DNA from: Planctomycetota bacterium
GTDB taxonomy: Bacteria; Planctomycetota; UBA1135
Direction of reading: 5' to 3'
NCBI GenBank assembly: GCA_018671175.1
Contig: JABHIE010000029.1
Coordinates: 1 to 64,000 of the forward strand
DNA length: 64,000 bases
Part shown: in pieces, positions 52,138 through 60,885 of the stretch
Position numbering within the stretch: the first letter of the stretch is position 1
Layout of the letters: every line of letters starts with the position of its first letter
Made by a program: the position numbers and the translations under genes
The notes under the pieces: model-generated
Databases searched by the model: none
Told to the model about the DNA's origin: nothing
What the model saw: the letters and a program-made list of their open reading frames with translations, nothing else

Positions 52138-53331
52138 GTGGGCTACCCTCTTTCGGTCCAAGAGCTCATACTCTTGAGTCAAATGCCAGGAAAACTACGC
52201 CGCCGCCGCGCCTCTGGGGCTGGTTTCGTCGCTGAAACTCAACCTACAACAGCTTTGCCGTTGTTGGAAATGGCATGCCTTGAGTGCGGGTTGCCCGCGG
52301 CGTTGCACCTTTCCGCCGAGGTCGAAGCCGCGGGGTATTTTGAAATGGGGCAGCTCGCGCAGTGGCGTTGCATTCAGGCCGTCATGGTTGGGCATTTGGC
52401 CGAAGCGCAAGATGCAATCGCGGTTGCCACTCGTTTCTCTGAGCACAAAGAGTCGCGCGTGCAGTTTTTCGCACCAGGGATGTGGGCTCACCTGCATGCG
52501 TCTCATCCCAATCTCGCGTGGCAGGTGTTGGCCGAATTGGCATCTTCCACTGACTTGCGTGTTGCTGAATCGGTCCAGGCCTTCGGCGTTCGCCCGCTCG
52601 CTCATAAGTTGGGGGCAACTGTGGTTGCACAACTCAGGCCATGGGTGCTTGACGAAAACCCAATGGTGCGCCGTGCGGCCATTGAAGCCACTCGCCCTCG
52701 CGGCATTTGGGTCAAACGCATGGTTTGGGCCGTCGAATCGCCTGCTTTGCTTTTGCCTTTGCTTGAGCCCATGAGAGATGAAAATTTCAGACTGGCGGCC
52801 AACTCGACCGGGAATTGCTTAAACGACATTGCGAAAGACAACCCTGAGTTGGTCCTTGAAGTCTTAACTCGATGGAAACAAGAGGGCAAGGGCGAGCAGA
52901 CCCAACACATTGTGCAGAAGGGGTTGCGCGGCTTGCTGAAAGCAGGTGATACTCGCGCCCTTTCTTTGTTGGGCTTTGGCGGTTTAGAGCTAGAGGTCAA
53001 AGTCGTCGCCGAGCAAGAGGTCGTCCGCCCGAATTCGGCTGTGGTTTATCACTTGCATTGCACAAATCTTGGGGCGAGCGCAAAGGGGCATTTGGCTGTT
53101 GAAATCTGCACACCTGGCAAAGTGGAGGGCCGCCCAAGACGCCGCCGCCGGAATTTAGGGGAGGTCGATCTGCCCCAAAGTGGCACTTGTGTCGTCCGTG
53201 TGCGAGAACGAGTTTTCGATACAAAGGCCGCGCCATTGATTGATGGCCAAGGCGCGATTCTCTTTTTTTTGGACGGCGAAGAAATCGCGCAGGTTGAATT
53301 TTGCTTGAAGCGAGCAGAATCGCTTGGCTAA
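52138..53331 (+). CDS. alkC: DNA alkylation repair protein, AlkC type with Ig-like domain
   Basis: The 397-residue HEAT-like-repeat DNA glycosylase-family protein belongs to the AlkC/AlkD superfamily. The hallmark is NSTGNCLNDIAKDNPELVLE near residue 230, preceded by WVLDENPMVRRAAIEATRP. The HEAT part spans about 20-285. A C-terminal beta domain of about 105 residues (LELEVKVVAEQEVVRPNSAV onward) fits the Ig-like domain of AlkC. It likely removes small alkylated bases. The start is GTG 52138; ATG 52183 is an alternative. The stop overlaps the convergent membrane-protein gene (CTAA). Confidence 0.83.
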   Translation: MGYPLSVQELILLSQMPGKLRRRRASGAGFVAETQPTTALPLLEMACLECGLPAALHLSAEVEAAGYFEMGQLAQWRCIQAVMVGHLAEAQDAIAVATRFSEHKESRVQFFAPGMWAHLHASHPNLAWQVLAELASSTDLRVAESVQAFGVRPLAHKLGATVVAQLRPWVLDENPMVRRAAIEATRPRGIWVKRMVWAVESPALLLPLLEPMRDENFRLAANSTGNCLNDIAKDNPELVLEVLTRWKQEGKGEQTQHIVQKGLRGLLKAGDTRALSLLGFGGLELEVKVVAEQEVVRPNSAVVYHLHCTNLGASAKGHLAVEICTPGKVEGRPRRRRRNLGEVDLPQSGTCVVRVRERVFDTKAAPLIDGQGAILFFLDGEEIAQVEFCLKRAESLG

Positions 53332-53645
53332 TTCATCCAGGGGTGGGTCGTGGTGAAAATTAAATGTCCAACCGAAAGCATGGCTGCGATGGCTGAAATC
53401 AAAAAACCCGGGATTGTGGAATAGTCTTTACCTTTTGCTTCGAGCGTGACCCAGGCGCAGACAAAGAAGAGTGGGACATTTAAAAGGATGTCGATCCAGG
53501 CGAATATGGAAAAGGTTGATGAATAGCTTGAAATGGCCAATACCATTGAGAAACCACCCATTGCCAGTGTAGCTAGTTGGGGGCTGATTCGGTCAATGGT
53601 TTCACCGACGCCAGGCCTTGTTGAAAAGTGTTCTGGTTCTGGCAC
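53328..53645 (-). CDS. Small membrane protein of unknown function
   Basis: The 105-residue protein has about three hydrophobic helices (about 24-42, 45-66 and 78-97) and a polar N-terminus. No family was recognised. It starts with GTG, 2 nt after the stop of the aminotransferase gene on the same strand, so the two are probably co-transcribed. The stop overlaps that of alkC by four bases. Confidence 0.65.
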   Translation of the reverse strand: MPEPEHFSTRPGVGETIDRISPQLATLAMGGFSMVLAISSYSSTFSIFAWIDILLNVPLFFVCAWVTLEAKGKDYSTIPGFLISAIAAMLSVGHLIFTTTHPWMN

Positions 53646-53647
53646 GA

Positions 53648-54982
53648 TTAATGAAGTGCAGCTAATGCGTCATGCAAACGCGGGAAGGCAGCGTTGAGCT
53701 CATCAATCGATGCAGCGCCAACAGAAGCTCGGAACCAACCACCGCCGTCGGCCTCTTCGACGCCGAAAGCATCAAAAGGCACAAGTGCGACCCCTGCAGC
53801 ATGCAATAGGTAAGAACGGATGTCTTCGTGATCTTTGAGGGTATGCCCCTCAGGTGTAGTGCGGCCAATCAATGGAAAGCGAAGCGACATATAAATCGCA
53901 CCTTGCGGCTCAATGTAGTCGACATCAAAACCACTCTTTTTAAGTGCGGCCATTCCGTCGCTCAAAATTTGCAAACGCTCGCGAATGCGGCGGGCAAGGT
54001 CGGCGTCCCAGGCGGCGACGGCATCGGTCTGGTTGAGAAAGTTAGCTGTGCCGAGTTGGACTGGTTTGGGTGCCCAAGCGCCGACATGCGTCAGCAAAGC
54101 AACGGCCTTGCCGATGATGGAGGGTGGCCCAAAAAACCAACCCAAACGCAAGCCCGTGGCGCAGAAGCCTTTTGAAATGCCATCAGAGTGCACAACCCAA
54201 GGTGCGCAGTCAGGGACTAACTCAACGGGTGAATAATGGCGGTGGCCATCGAAAGTCATGGAGCTGTAAATTTGGTCAAACAAAAGGTACAGCGGCTTTT
54301 CACTTCGTTGGGCGCGCGCAGTGTTTTCGCGCACGAGAAGATGCCCGAATGCCTCGACTTCTTCTTTTGCCATGACGCCGCCCGAAGGGTTTTGAGGAGT
54401 GTTTAAAACAAGTAAACGAGCTCCGCCTAAATGAGGCTCCATGGCCGCTGCCGTGGGCTGAAAGGCTGTTTCAGGGCCGCATGGGACGGCACGCACTCGC
54501 ACATCGCAAACATCTCGATAGTTGTGGTTGTTCCAGGAGGGCGTCGGGAATAGGACCAACTCGCCGGGATCAACCAATAACCGGTAAGTCGCATACAAAG
54601 ACGGACGCCCGCCAGAAACTACCGTAATCGCATCAAGAGGGTAGTCAAGATTTTGCGTGCGCCGAATGTGAGCCTGAATCGCTTCGCGTAATTCGGGCAT
54701 GCCGTTGGGTGGTGGGTAGTTTGTGAGCCCTTGATTCATCGCGTTCGTAATCGCATCACGCAAAGCATCAGGTAGGGGGAATTGCTCAGGCGAAAAATCG
54801 CCGACCGTCATGTCAGCAAGCGGCACGCCCTGTTCTTTGATTGCTCGAATTTCCCAGGCGATTTTGAGAATGGAAGACCCTACCATGCGCTTGGCCATTA
54901 AAGAAAGGCCTGAAGCTGAATCTCCAGCGGTGAAATTGGGAGAAACGAGAGAGTCGATTTGCGTTTTAGAGTCGGCAGTCAT
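53648..54982 (-). CDS. Class I/II PLP-dependent aminotransferase
   Basis: The 444-residue fold-type I aminotransferase has LTNYPPPNGMPELREAI, then PTPSWNNHNY, VLNTPQNPSGG and PLYLLFDQIYSS. The PLP lysine is at about residue 271 in HSDGISKGF, and the distal arginine region is SVGAASIDELN. It resembles aspartate or aromatic aminotransferases, but the substrate is not evident. ATG 54982 is preferred over the upstream in-frame start at 55036 because TACAAT lies 8 nt before it. Confidence 0.87.
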   Translation of the reverse strand: MTADSKTQIDSLVSPNFTAGDSASGLSLMAKRMVGSSILKIAWEIRAIKEQGVPLADMTVGDFSPEQFPLPDALRDAITNAMNQGLTNYPPPNGMPELREAIQAHIRRTQNLDYPLDAITVVSGGRPSLYATYRLLVDPGELVLFPTPSWNNHNYRDVCDVRVRAVPCGPETAFQPTAAAMEPHLGGARLLVLNTPQNPSGGVMAKEEVEAFGHLLVRENTARAQRSEKPLYLLFDQIYSSMTFDGHRHYSPVELVPDCAPWVVHSDGISKGFCATGLRLGWFFGPPSIIGKAVALLTHVGAWAPKPVQLGTANFLNQTDAVAAWDADLARRIRERLQILSDGMAALKKSGFDVDYIEPQGAIYMSLRFPLIGRTTPEGHTLKDHEDIRSYLLHAAGVALVPFDAFGVEEADGGGWFRASVGAASIDELNAAFPRLHDALAALH

Positions 54983-54990
54983 GACGCCTA

Positions 54991-54996
54991 ATTGTA
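54991..54996 (-). promoter_or_regulatory. -10-like element of the aminotransferase gene
   Basis: TACAAT reads on the minus strand 8 nt before the ATG at 54982. It falls inside a longer in-frame extension and so helps to decide the start. Confidence 0.4.
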
Positions 54997-55050
54997 CCGA
55001 CTTTTCGTTTTTGGCTTGGATGTTTAGCTTGGGCATCTTAAAACCATGTC

Positions 55051-55437
55051 ATGAATGCCACACTTTTTGTCGCCAATCTCGTTTTGGTTGTTGTCATGCT
55101 ACTCGGCACGATTTGGGCGGGTGTCCGCAATCGCCGCGAAGCGCATCTGGGGCTCGCACTCACAACGGTTTTGCTTTTAGCCTTGGCGATTGTTCAAGCT
55201 GAGATGTTTGGCCGCGGGTTTGCCTTTCCTGAGGTGCCGCTTCTAGTCCATCTGGTCGCGGCCTTTAGCGCACTAGTGAGTCTGCCTGGAGTTGTCTGGA
55301 GCGGGCTGTGCCTCTGGAAGAAGCAAGATGCTCGCTACCTTCATGTCCGCTGGGTCGCATTGTTTGTCTTTTTGACGGTCGCTTCCGTTGGCACAGCCGT
55401 CTGGATGTTCCTTGGCGCAGTGCCTGTCGTCTCTTAA
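55051..55437 (+). CDS. Small four-helix membrane protein of unknown function
   Basis: The 128-residue protein has four clear transmembrane segments (about 4-22, 34-52, 65-88 and 101-124). A histidine (LLVHLVAAF) and a basic loop (KKQDARYLHVRW) recall small membrane proteins near haem-copper oxidases, but I cannot assign it. It is 68 nt from the divergent aminotransferase gene. The stop overlaps glcE by four bases. Confidence 0.65.
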   Translation: MNATLFVANLVLVVVMLLGTIWAGVRNRREAHLGLALTTVLLLALAIVQAEMFGRGFAFPEVPLLVHLVAAFSALVSLPGVVWSGLCLWKKQDARYLHVRWVALFVFLTVASVGTAVWMFLGAVPVVS

Positions 55438-56372
55438 AGCGCGGGTCGTTTCAAAAAACGCAAACCTGTAGGGCAGCAGGCAGCTGAAAGCTCGTCAAGC
55501 CAACGACTCTCCATCCGATGGGGGATGCCCTGCCCTTCAGCGTCGATGGGCTTTTGCAGGCATTGTTGGTGCCCCGTCAATTCCCAGGCGTCATCTTGCC
55601 ACTCGGTTGGTGCGGATAAGTGTGCATGCCTGAATGGAGTGCCGGCAAATTGCTCTAAAGTGCGCAGTCGAATTTGCTCGGCCTCTTGAGGGTCGGCCAA
55701 TTGAAAGGAGGAATGCGGCGCCTGCTCTAAACCCGCCGTTTGTACCCAAGCTCGCGAGTCAGCTGCGGGTGAAAAAGCCATGCGCACACAGGGTGCAGCG
55801 AGCGATTTTTTAAGCGAGGTTGTCCACCATTTTGTGAGGCGAGGAAGGGGGCGTAAGCGCAGGCTGAGTGTTGTGCAAATTGCGAGGCGACCGCGAGAAC
55901 CGAGGAATAGCCGCGTGACATCGTAGCCGGCTACATTTTTGACAACTCGCCCACCTGTTTTGATTATGGTGCCGTCGGCTAAGACCCAGGTCGCGCCCAA
56001 AACTTGTTCGCGAGTACCGCCGCAAGCGCCATGAAGCAGGGTTAAATCGGGCGACATGAAAAGGCCACCTAAGGTGCCTGTTTTAGAGTGCGGCGAATCG
56101 ACGCCAAGGCATAAACCGTGCGGCCGAAGAGCCTCGTTTAATTGATGTAGAGAAACACCAGCATCAACTTCGCAAGTTTGGTCAATCGCGTCAATCCAGT
56201 GAATCGAGGCCATTTTGGCGGTAGAAATCAAAACTTCTGGGGTAGCCTTTGGGAAGTGTCGCGTAAGTCGCGTTTGATTGCCGCAAGGCAGGATGGAATG
56301 CTTATCTGCCGCGCCCGCCTTTAAATAGTCGACTAATTCATTGACTCGATTAGGGGAAATTAGTTCAGGCAT
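55434..56372 (-). CDS. glcE: GlcE-like FAD-binding subunit
   Basis: The 312-residue FAD-binding PCMH-type protein resembles glycolate oxidase subunit GlcE. The FAD-binding block has LPCGNQTRLTRHFPK, EVDAGVSLHQLNEAL, TGTLGGLFMSPD and GGRVVKNVAGYDVTRLFLGSRG. It is a little shorter than E. coli GlcE (about 350). It overlaps glcD by 8 nt on the same strand. No glcF (Fe-S, CCG-domain) gene follows. Instead a ferredoxin fusion lies upstream in the operon. The substrate of the complex is unproven. Confidence 0.87.
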   Translation of the reverse strand: MPELISPNRVNELVDYLKAGAADKHSILPCGNQTRLTRHFPKATPEVLISTAKMASIHWIDAIDQTCEVDAGVSLHQLNEALRPHGLCLGVDSPHSKTGTLGGLFMSPDLTLLHGACGGTREQVLGATWVLADGTIIKTGGRVVKNVAGYDVTRLFLGSRGRLAICTTLSLRLRPLPRLTKWWTTSLKKSLAAPCVRMAFSPAADSRAWVQTAGLEQAPHSSFQLADPQEAEQIRLRTLEQFAGTPFRHAHLSAPTEWQDDAWELTGHQQCLQKPIDAEGQGIPHRMESRWLDELSAACCPTGLRFLKRPAL

Positions 56373-57795
56373 TTGAGTGCCCTCCGTGGCGATGAAATGC
56401 TTCAGCACAACCTTTACCCAAAGGCAACCCACGGCCGGGGTTGAGCAAATCTTTGGGGTTGAAAACGCGTCGCAAGCGATCCATTAAGGCGAGTGTCTCG
56501 GGCGTAAATTGCTCATGAAGCAGAGCCTCTTTTTCGAGGCCAATCCCGTGCTCGCCAGAAAGTGAACCACCCAATTCAAGACACTTACGCAAAATGCGAA
56601 TGCCCGCCCGCTCGACTTTTACAGTGAGCTCTTTATCGCTAGCGTCGTAGCAAAAATGGGGGTGAATGTTGCCGTCACCAGCGTGAAAGAAATTCGCGAT
56701 TTCGAGGCCCGTTTCTGATTCGATTTCGGCGACGAATTTCATAATTTCGACAAGTCGAGAACGCGGTACAACGCCGTCCATGACATAACTGTCGGGTGAG
56801 AGTGCGCGAATCGCACGGCCCGCACCTTTTCGCCCAGCCCATATCGCGGCTCGATGCTCGACGGTGCGGGCATGTTCTACTCGAAGCGGCTCATGACGAT
56901 TCAGGATGGCTTCCACCTCGGCGGCTTCTTGCTCGACTTGTTGTGGCGTGCCTTCGACTTCAACGATCAGAACTGCGCCGGCCTCAACGGGCAAGCCCGC
57001 TGCGTAAATGCTGTTTTCGACCACTTGCATGGTGCGCTGATCCATGGTCTCCATGGCGACTGGCTGGATGCCACTGGCAACAATGTCGGCCGTCGTCGCG
57101 CAAGCCTCGATCATCGTGGGGTAGGCACCCAGCAAAGTTTGAGCGGTTTCAGGGAGGGGTGTGAGGCGCACGCCAATGCGCAAAGCAATCGCTAGAGAGC
57201 CCTCTGAGCCAATGAGGAAACCGCGCAAATCAAAATCATCTTCAGCCGCGGTGGGAGAGCCCCAAGTCTCGACGGTACCGTCAGCCAGGACGACTTCGGC
57301 AAACAAGATGTGCTGGGCCGTCATGCCGTGAAGGCAGCAGTGCGGGCCACCCGCGTTTTCGGCGAGATTGCCGCCAAGAGTGCACTCAAGTTGGCTTGAC
57401 GGGTCAGGTGCGTAATAGAGGCCGCTATCGGCCAGCATTTGGGAAAGCTCGGCATTGATAACTCCGGGCTCAACTACGGCGAATCTCGCATCTTCGTTAA
57501 ACTCGAGAATTTCATTGAGTCGCAAGAGCGAAATCAAGACACCGCCTTCGGGGACAAGTGCACCAGCAGAAAGGCCTGTGCCGGCTCCGCGTGCCGTAAA
57601 CGGGATGCCGGCAGCGTGCAAAACTTGAACACATGCAACGACTTCTTTTCGAGACCCAGGCTCAAGCACTGCCGATGGCTTGCATGAAAAAAGAGTAAGC
57701 GCATCGGAGCGGAAGAGCGCAATATCTCGCTCACTCGTCAAAACGCGACTCTCGCCGATGATTGCGCGCAGGGCGCTAAGGGTGCTCGTTTGCAT
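56365..57795 (-). CDS. glcD: GlcD-like FAD-dependent 2-hydroxyacid dehydrogenase
   Basis: The 476-residue FAD oxidoreductase of the GlcD/LDH-D family oxidises glycolate, D-lactate or a related hydroxyacid. FAD-binding motifs are TARGAGTGLSAGALVP, VVEPGVINAEL and CTLGGNLAENAGGPHC. The C-terminal catalytic domain has NFFHAGDGNIHPHFCYD and SGEHGIGLEKE. It overlaps both neighbours (20 nt with the ferredoxin fusion, 8 nt with glcE), which indicates translational coupling. The exact hydroxyacid is not evident. Confidence 0.92.
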   Translation of the reverse strand: MQTSTLSALRAIIGESRVLTSERDIALFRSDALTLFSCKPSAVLEPGSRKEVVACVQVLHAAGIPFTARGAGTGLSAGALVPEGGVLISLLRLNEILEFNEDARFAVVEPGVINAELSQMLADSGLYYAPDPSSQLECTLGGNLAENAGGPHCCLHGMTAQHILFAEVVLADGTVETWGSPTAAEDDFDLRGFLIGSEGSLAIALRIGVRLTPLPETAQTLLGAYPTMIEACATTADIVASGIQPVAMETMDQRTMQVVENSIYAAGLPVEAGAVLIVEVEGTPQQVEQEAAEVEAILNRHEPLRVEHARTVEHRAAIWAGRKGAGRAIRALSPDSYVMDGVVPRSRLVEIMKFVAEIESETGLEIANFFHAGDGNIHPHFCYDASDKELTVKVERAGIRILRKCLELGGSLSGEHGIGLEKEALLHEQFTPETLALMDRLRRVFNPKDLLNPGRGLPLGKGCAEAFHRHGGHSNA

Positions 57796-59305
57796 CTTTA
57801 GGGTCTATGCCTTGCCCGCCGAGCCAAGTTGGGCGCCATCGTGGAGTGTGCTCTTTGTAAACACGGTATCCGTCACCGAAGGAAAGCTCTGCGTCACGCT
57901 CTTCGTAGGGGGCAGCAACGAAAACCCATGCCACCATGCAGAGGCCCATCATGAGTCGGTCAATCGTCATTTCGGGCATCGCAATCAAAATGAGCAAGAT
58001 GCCTAAGTTTAGAGGCTGACGCAACCAAGAGTACGGAGGGTAAGCTACAAATTCAGGCGTCTCGGCATGGCGGCCCTGTGCCATGGCGCGAAGTTGTGGT
58101 AGGGCAACCATATGAGAGGCGCCTACAAGGAAGCCCGCCCAAGCTGCAAGAATCAAGCCTGTGATTTGCACTGCGCGTGCGGTCAGAAAAAGGAAACCAT
58201 CAAATTTCCAGAGCAAAGGCCCACAGGTCTCCCACGATAAAGTCATAATCGTAAGAGTGATGCCGCTAACCAAAACATAGAGTGGCCGCTCGGCGTCAGG
58301 CCCTAGTGGTTGATTTAAAAGTTTGCGCCCAAACCCACGCGCAAGTAAAGAATGCGGAAGGATAAAAAGCATTAATAAGAAGAAATCAAAAAAGAGATCG
58401 CTTGCCGAAAACTCCGCGTAAATCGAATGCGGAACACCCGCCACAAGACGAAGCCAGCCTGCAAGTCCGATGCCGCATAAAACAGGGCCAGCCAACAACC
58501 AAAAAGCAAGCCCCGGTCGCTTGGCGTTTGGAGAAACGCTTTTTCCGCCATTGGCCCAATCGGAGTCGCTTTCCGGTGTTTTAGGGACGGGCTGCACGCG
58601 CCGTGAACTGTTTTTTCGTGGTGTAGAGAGAGTTGGTTTGGCCGCAACAGTGGCAGGCTCAATGATTGTCTTGGTCTCAACTTTATGAACAGCAAGCGGT
58701 GTCGGCTTAATCACAATTGCGGCAGGTCGCGTTGGGCATCGTTGTTCACACAAACCACATCCTGTGCAAAAATCAGCAAGCACAAAAGGGCGCTCGTCTC
58801 GCATCTCAATAGCCCGAGGTAGTGTCGGGCAAACCATGTGGCATAAATTACAGGGCGTGCTCTCGGCCCAAGGAATGCACTTATCAGCATTCAAGATAGC
58901 CAAGCCCATCTTGACTTCAGATTTATCATGCAGTGGTTTAAGCGCGCCGGGTTTGCACACATGCGTGCAGGCAAGGTCGATGCACATAACGCAAGCGCGC
59001 TGATTCGCCACAATGACGGGAGTGCCTGCATCGGGTTGGTCGGCAGGGATTTTGACAATGCACTGCGCGGGGCAAACCTGAAAACAATCGTCGCAAGGGG
59101 TGCAGAGCGCTAAAAACTCACTTTCAGCTATGGCTCCAGGCGGACGCAATCTCGGTAAGCGAGAAGGGTCAGCCCGCAAAGCCGCCGGTTTTTCCGGAGG
59201 CTTTGCGGGCTTTCTTACGGCATCTGCAGTCTCAAGCACTGTGCGCGTGAGACTGCGCATGCCTTGGCGGAAGAACCGCCGGCGGTCCATCGGGTCGTGA
59301 CTCAA
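57776..59305 (-). CDS. Four-cluster ferredoxin (NapG/MauM-like) fused to an NnrU/MddA-like membrane domain
   Basis: The 509-residue protein has an N-terminal twin-arginine-like motif DRRRFFRQG (7-15). A ferredoxin part (about 60-195) has four Cys quartets for 4Fe-4S clusters: C68/71/74/78, C105/108/113/117, C143/152/155/159 and C180/183/186/190. A basic Pro/Ser linker (about 200-262) leads to about six hydrophobic helices (265-465). The C-terminal half resembles NnrU/methanethiol S-methyltransferase and isoprenylcysteine methyltransferases, ending EERDAELSFGDGYRVYKE. However, the usual RHPxY is RQPLN (429-433). It is 3 nt after the aldehyde dehydrogenase gene and overlaps glcD by 20 nt. An electron-transfer role to the membrane is inferred. 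Confidence 0.85.
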   Translation of the reverse strand: MSHDPMDRRRFFRQGMRSLTRTVLETADAVRKPAKPPEKPAALRADPSRLPRLRPPGAIAESEFLALCTPCDDCFQVCPAQCIVKIPADQPDAGTPVIVANQRACVMCIDLACTHVCKPGALKPLHDKSEVKMGLAILNADKCIPWAESTPCNLCHMVCPTLPRAIEMRDERPFVLADFCTGCGLCEQRCPTRPAAIVIKPTPLAVHKVETKTIIEPATVAAKPTLSTPRKNSSRRVQPVPKTPESDSDWANGGKSVSPNAKRPGLAFWLLAGPVLCGIGLAGWLRLVAGVPHSIYAEFSASDLFFDFFLLMLFILPHSLLARGFGRKLLNQPLGPDAERPLYVLVSGITLTIMTLSWETCGPLLWKFDGFLFLTARAVQITGLILAAWAGFLVGASHMVALPQLRAMAQGRHAETPEFVAYPPYSWLRQPLNLGILLILIAMPEMTIDRLMMGLCMVAWVFVAAPYEERDAELSFGDGYRVYKEHTPRWRPTWLGGQGIDPKDANEHP

Positions 59306-59308
59306 AAA

Positions 59309-60877
59309 CTACTTGCCGCGTGAAATCGATTTCGCTTGCGTAAAGAGCATGAGGTAATCCCGACCACCAGCCTTGGAATCGGTGCCCGACATGTTGAAAC
59401 CACCAAATGGGTGCACGCCAACGAGTGCGCCCGTGCATTTGCGGTTGATGTAGAGGTTGCCTGCATGCAAGTCGCGGCGAGCGATTGCGATTTTGGCTTC
59501 ATCTTTGCCCCAATATGCGCCCGTAAGACCGTAAATCGTGTCATTGGAAGCCTCGACACCCTCTTCAAAAGAAGCCACCTTATGGATGGCAACCACAGGC
59601 GCAAACAACTCTTCTTTCCAGACATAGTCGTTGCGGCCCACACCCGTAATGACGGTGGGCTTGAGGAACCAACCGCCCTCATCGCCAACCTCGCCACCTG
59701 CAGCAATGGTGTTGCCCTCTTTCTTAGCGTTTTCGATACCATCGAGTGCACCTTGACGGGCTTTCTCGTTAATCATTGCACCTTGGTAGTTGTTGAAGTC
59801 AGACGGGTGCCCCATTGTGGCGGCTTCAACGAGCGGCAAGAATTTCTCGACAAACTCGTCGTGAATTTTCTCGTGCAAAATCAAGCGGGAGCAAGCCGAA
59901 CATTTTTGGCCTTGGTAGCCGTAAGCTGCAGCAAACGCATCGCCGACGGCTTTGTCGACATGAGCGTCTTCGTCGATGAACATGAAGTCTTTGCCGCCCA
60001 TCTCAGCGATGACGCGCTTGAGCCAGATCTGGCCCTCATTCACTTTGGAAGCGCGCTCGTAAATGCGCATGCCGATTTCGGCGGAGCCAGTAAACGATAT
60101 GAAACGAGTGAGTGGGTGGTCAACCAGAGTGTCGCCAACCTCGCCACCTGAACCTGGGCAAAACTGCAAAACGCCAGCAGGGATGCCAACCTCTTTCATC
60201 AAATCCATGAACATCATTGCGATGCCCGGTGCGTCAGAGGATGGCTTTAATACAACCGTATTGCCCGCGACCAAGGCCGCGGTCGTCATGCCAGCTAGAA
60301 TCGCAAATGGAAAATTCCAGGGTGGAATGGCCACGCCAACGCCAAGCGGGATGTAAAGCATCTCGTTGTCTTCGCCTGGGTAAGGGGTGATGGGCTGCTT
60401 ACGGGCATAACGCAAAGCTTCGCGTGCGTAAAACTCAAGGAAGTCAATCGCCTCAGCTGTGTCGCCGTCGGCCTCTGCCCAAGTCTTGCCGACTTCGAAA
60501 ACCATTTGTGCAGAAAACTCATGCTTGCGCAAGCGCATGGTGCGAGCTGCTTTGAATAGATATTCAGCGCGCTCTTCTGCAGTCTTGCGCGACCACTCTG
60601 TAAAAGCCTTGCTGGCGCCGACAATGGCGTCAAGGGCGTCGTCTTTGCCGGCCTTGGCGCACGAGCAAACCACGCGGCTGGTCTGCGATGGATCGATGGA
60701 ATCGAAAGTGCCAGCTGAGCCCTCGCGGTCTTCGCCGTTGATCCAGAGGCGAGCGACTATGGGGAAGGCCGCTTCCGCTTTTTCTAAAGCGGTGCGCATG
60801 GCGTTGGCGTTTTCTTCGACCGAGAAATCGGTGAAGGGTTCGTTTACGAAGGGAGTGATTTCTGAGAGTGTCTGCAT
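59309..60877 (-). CDS. pruA: 1-pyrroline-5-carboxylate (glutamate-semialdehyde) dehydrogenase
   Basis: The 522-residue ALDH-superfamily enzyme oxidises glutamate gamma-semialdehyde to glutamate with NAD in proline catabolism. The catalytic cysteine is C326 in YQGQKCSACSR, the general base E292 is in AEMGGKD, and PPWNFPFAILAG is the cofactor-binding stretch. The N-terminal RLWINGEDREG and the QKCSACSR context are typical of RocA/PruA enzymes. No proline dehydrogenase gene is nearby. It leads the operon pruA, ferredoxin fusion, glcD, glcE. A perfect hairpin lies 8 nt before its ATG. Confidence 0.9.
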   Translation of the reverse strand: MQTLSEITPFVNEPFTDFSVEENANAMRTALEKAEAAFPIVARLWINGEDREGSAGTFDSIDPSQTSRVVCSCAKAGKDDALDAIVGASKAFTEWSRKTAEERAEYLFKAARTMRLRKHEFSAQMVFEVGKTWAEADGDTAEAIDFLEFYAREALRYARKQPITPYPGEDNEMLYIPLGVGVAIPPWNFPFAILAGMTTAALVAGNTVVLKPSSDAPGIAMMFMDLMKEVGIPAGVLQFCPGSGGEVGDTLVDHPLTRFISFTGSAEIGMRIYERASKVNEGQIWLKRVIAEMGGKDFMFIDEDAHVDKAVGDAFAAAYGYQGQKCSACSRLILHEKIHDEFVEKFLPLVEAATMGHPSDFNNYQGAMINEKARQGALDGIENAKKEGNTIAAGGEVGDEGGWFLKPTVITGVGRNDYVWKEELFAPVVAIHKVASFEEGVEASNDTIYGLTGAYWGKDEAKIAIARRDLHAGNLYINRKCTGALVGVHPFGGFNMSGTDSKAGGRDYLMLFTQAKSISRGK

Positions 60878-60885
60878 GATGAGAA

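Noticed and set aside
59336-60151. Plus-strand open frame of 271 codons opposite pruA
   Set aside because: It is antisense to conserved aldehyde dehydrogenase motifs. Codon bias of the real gene explains the open frame.
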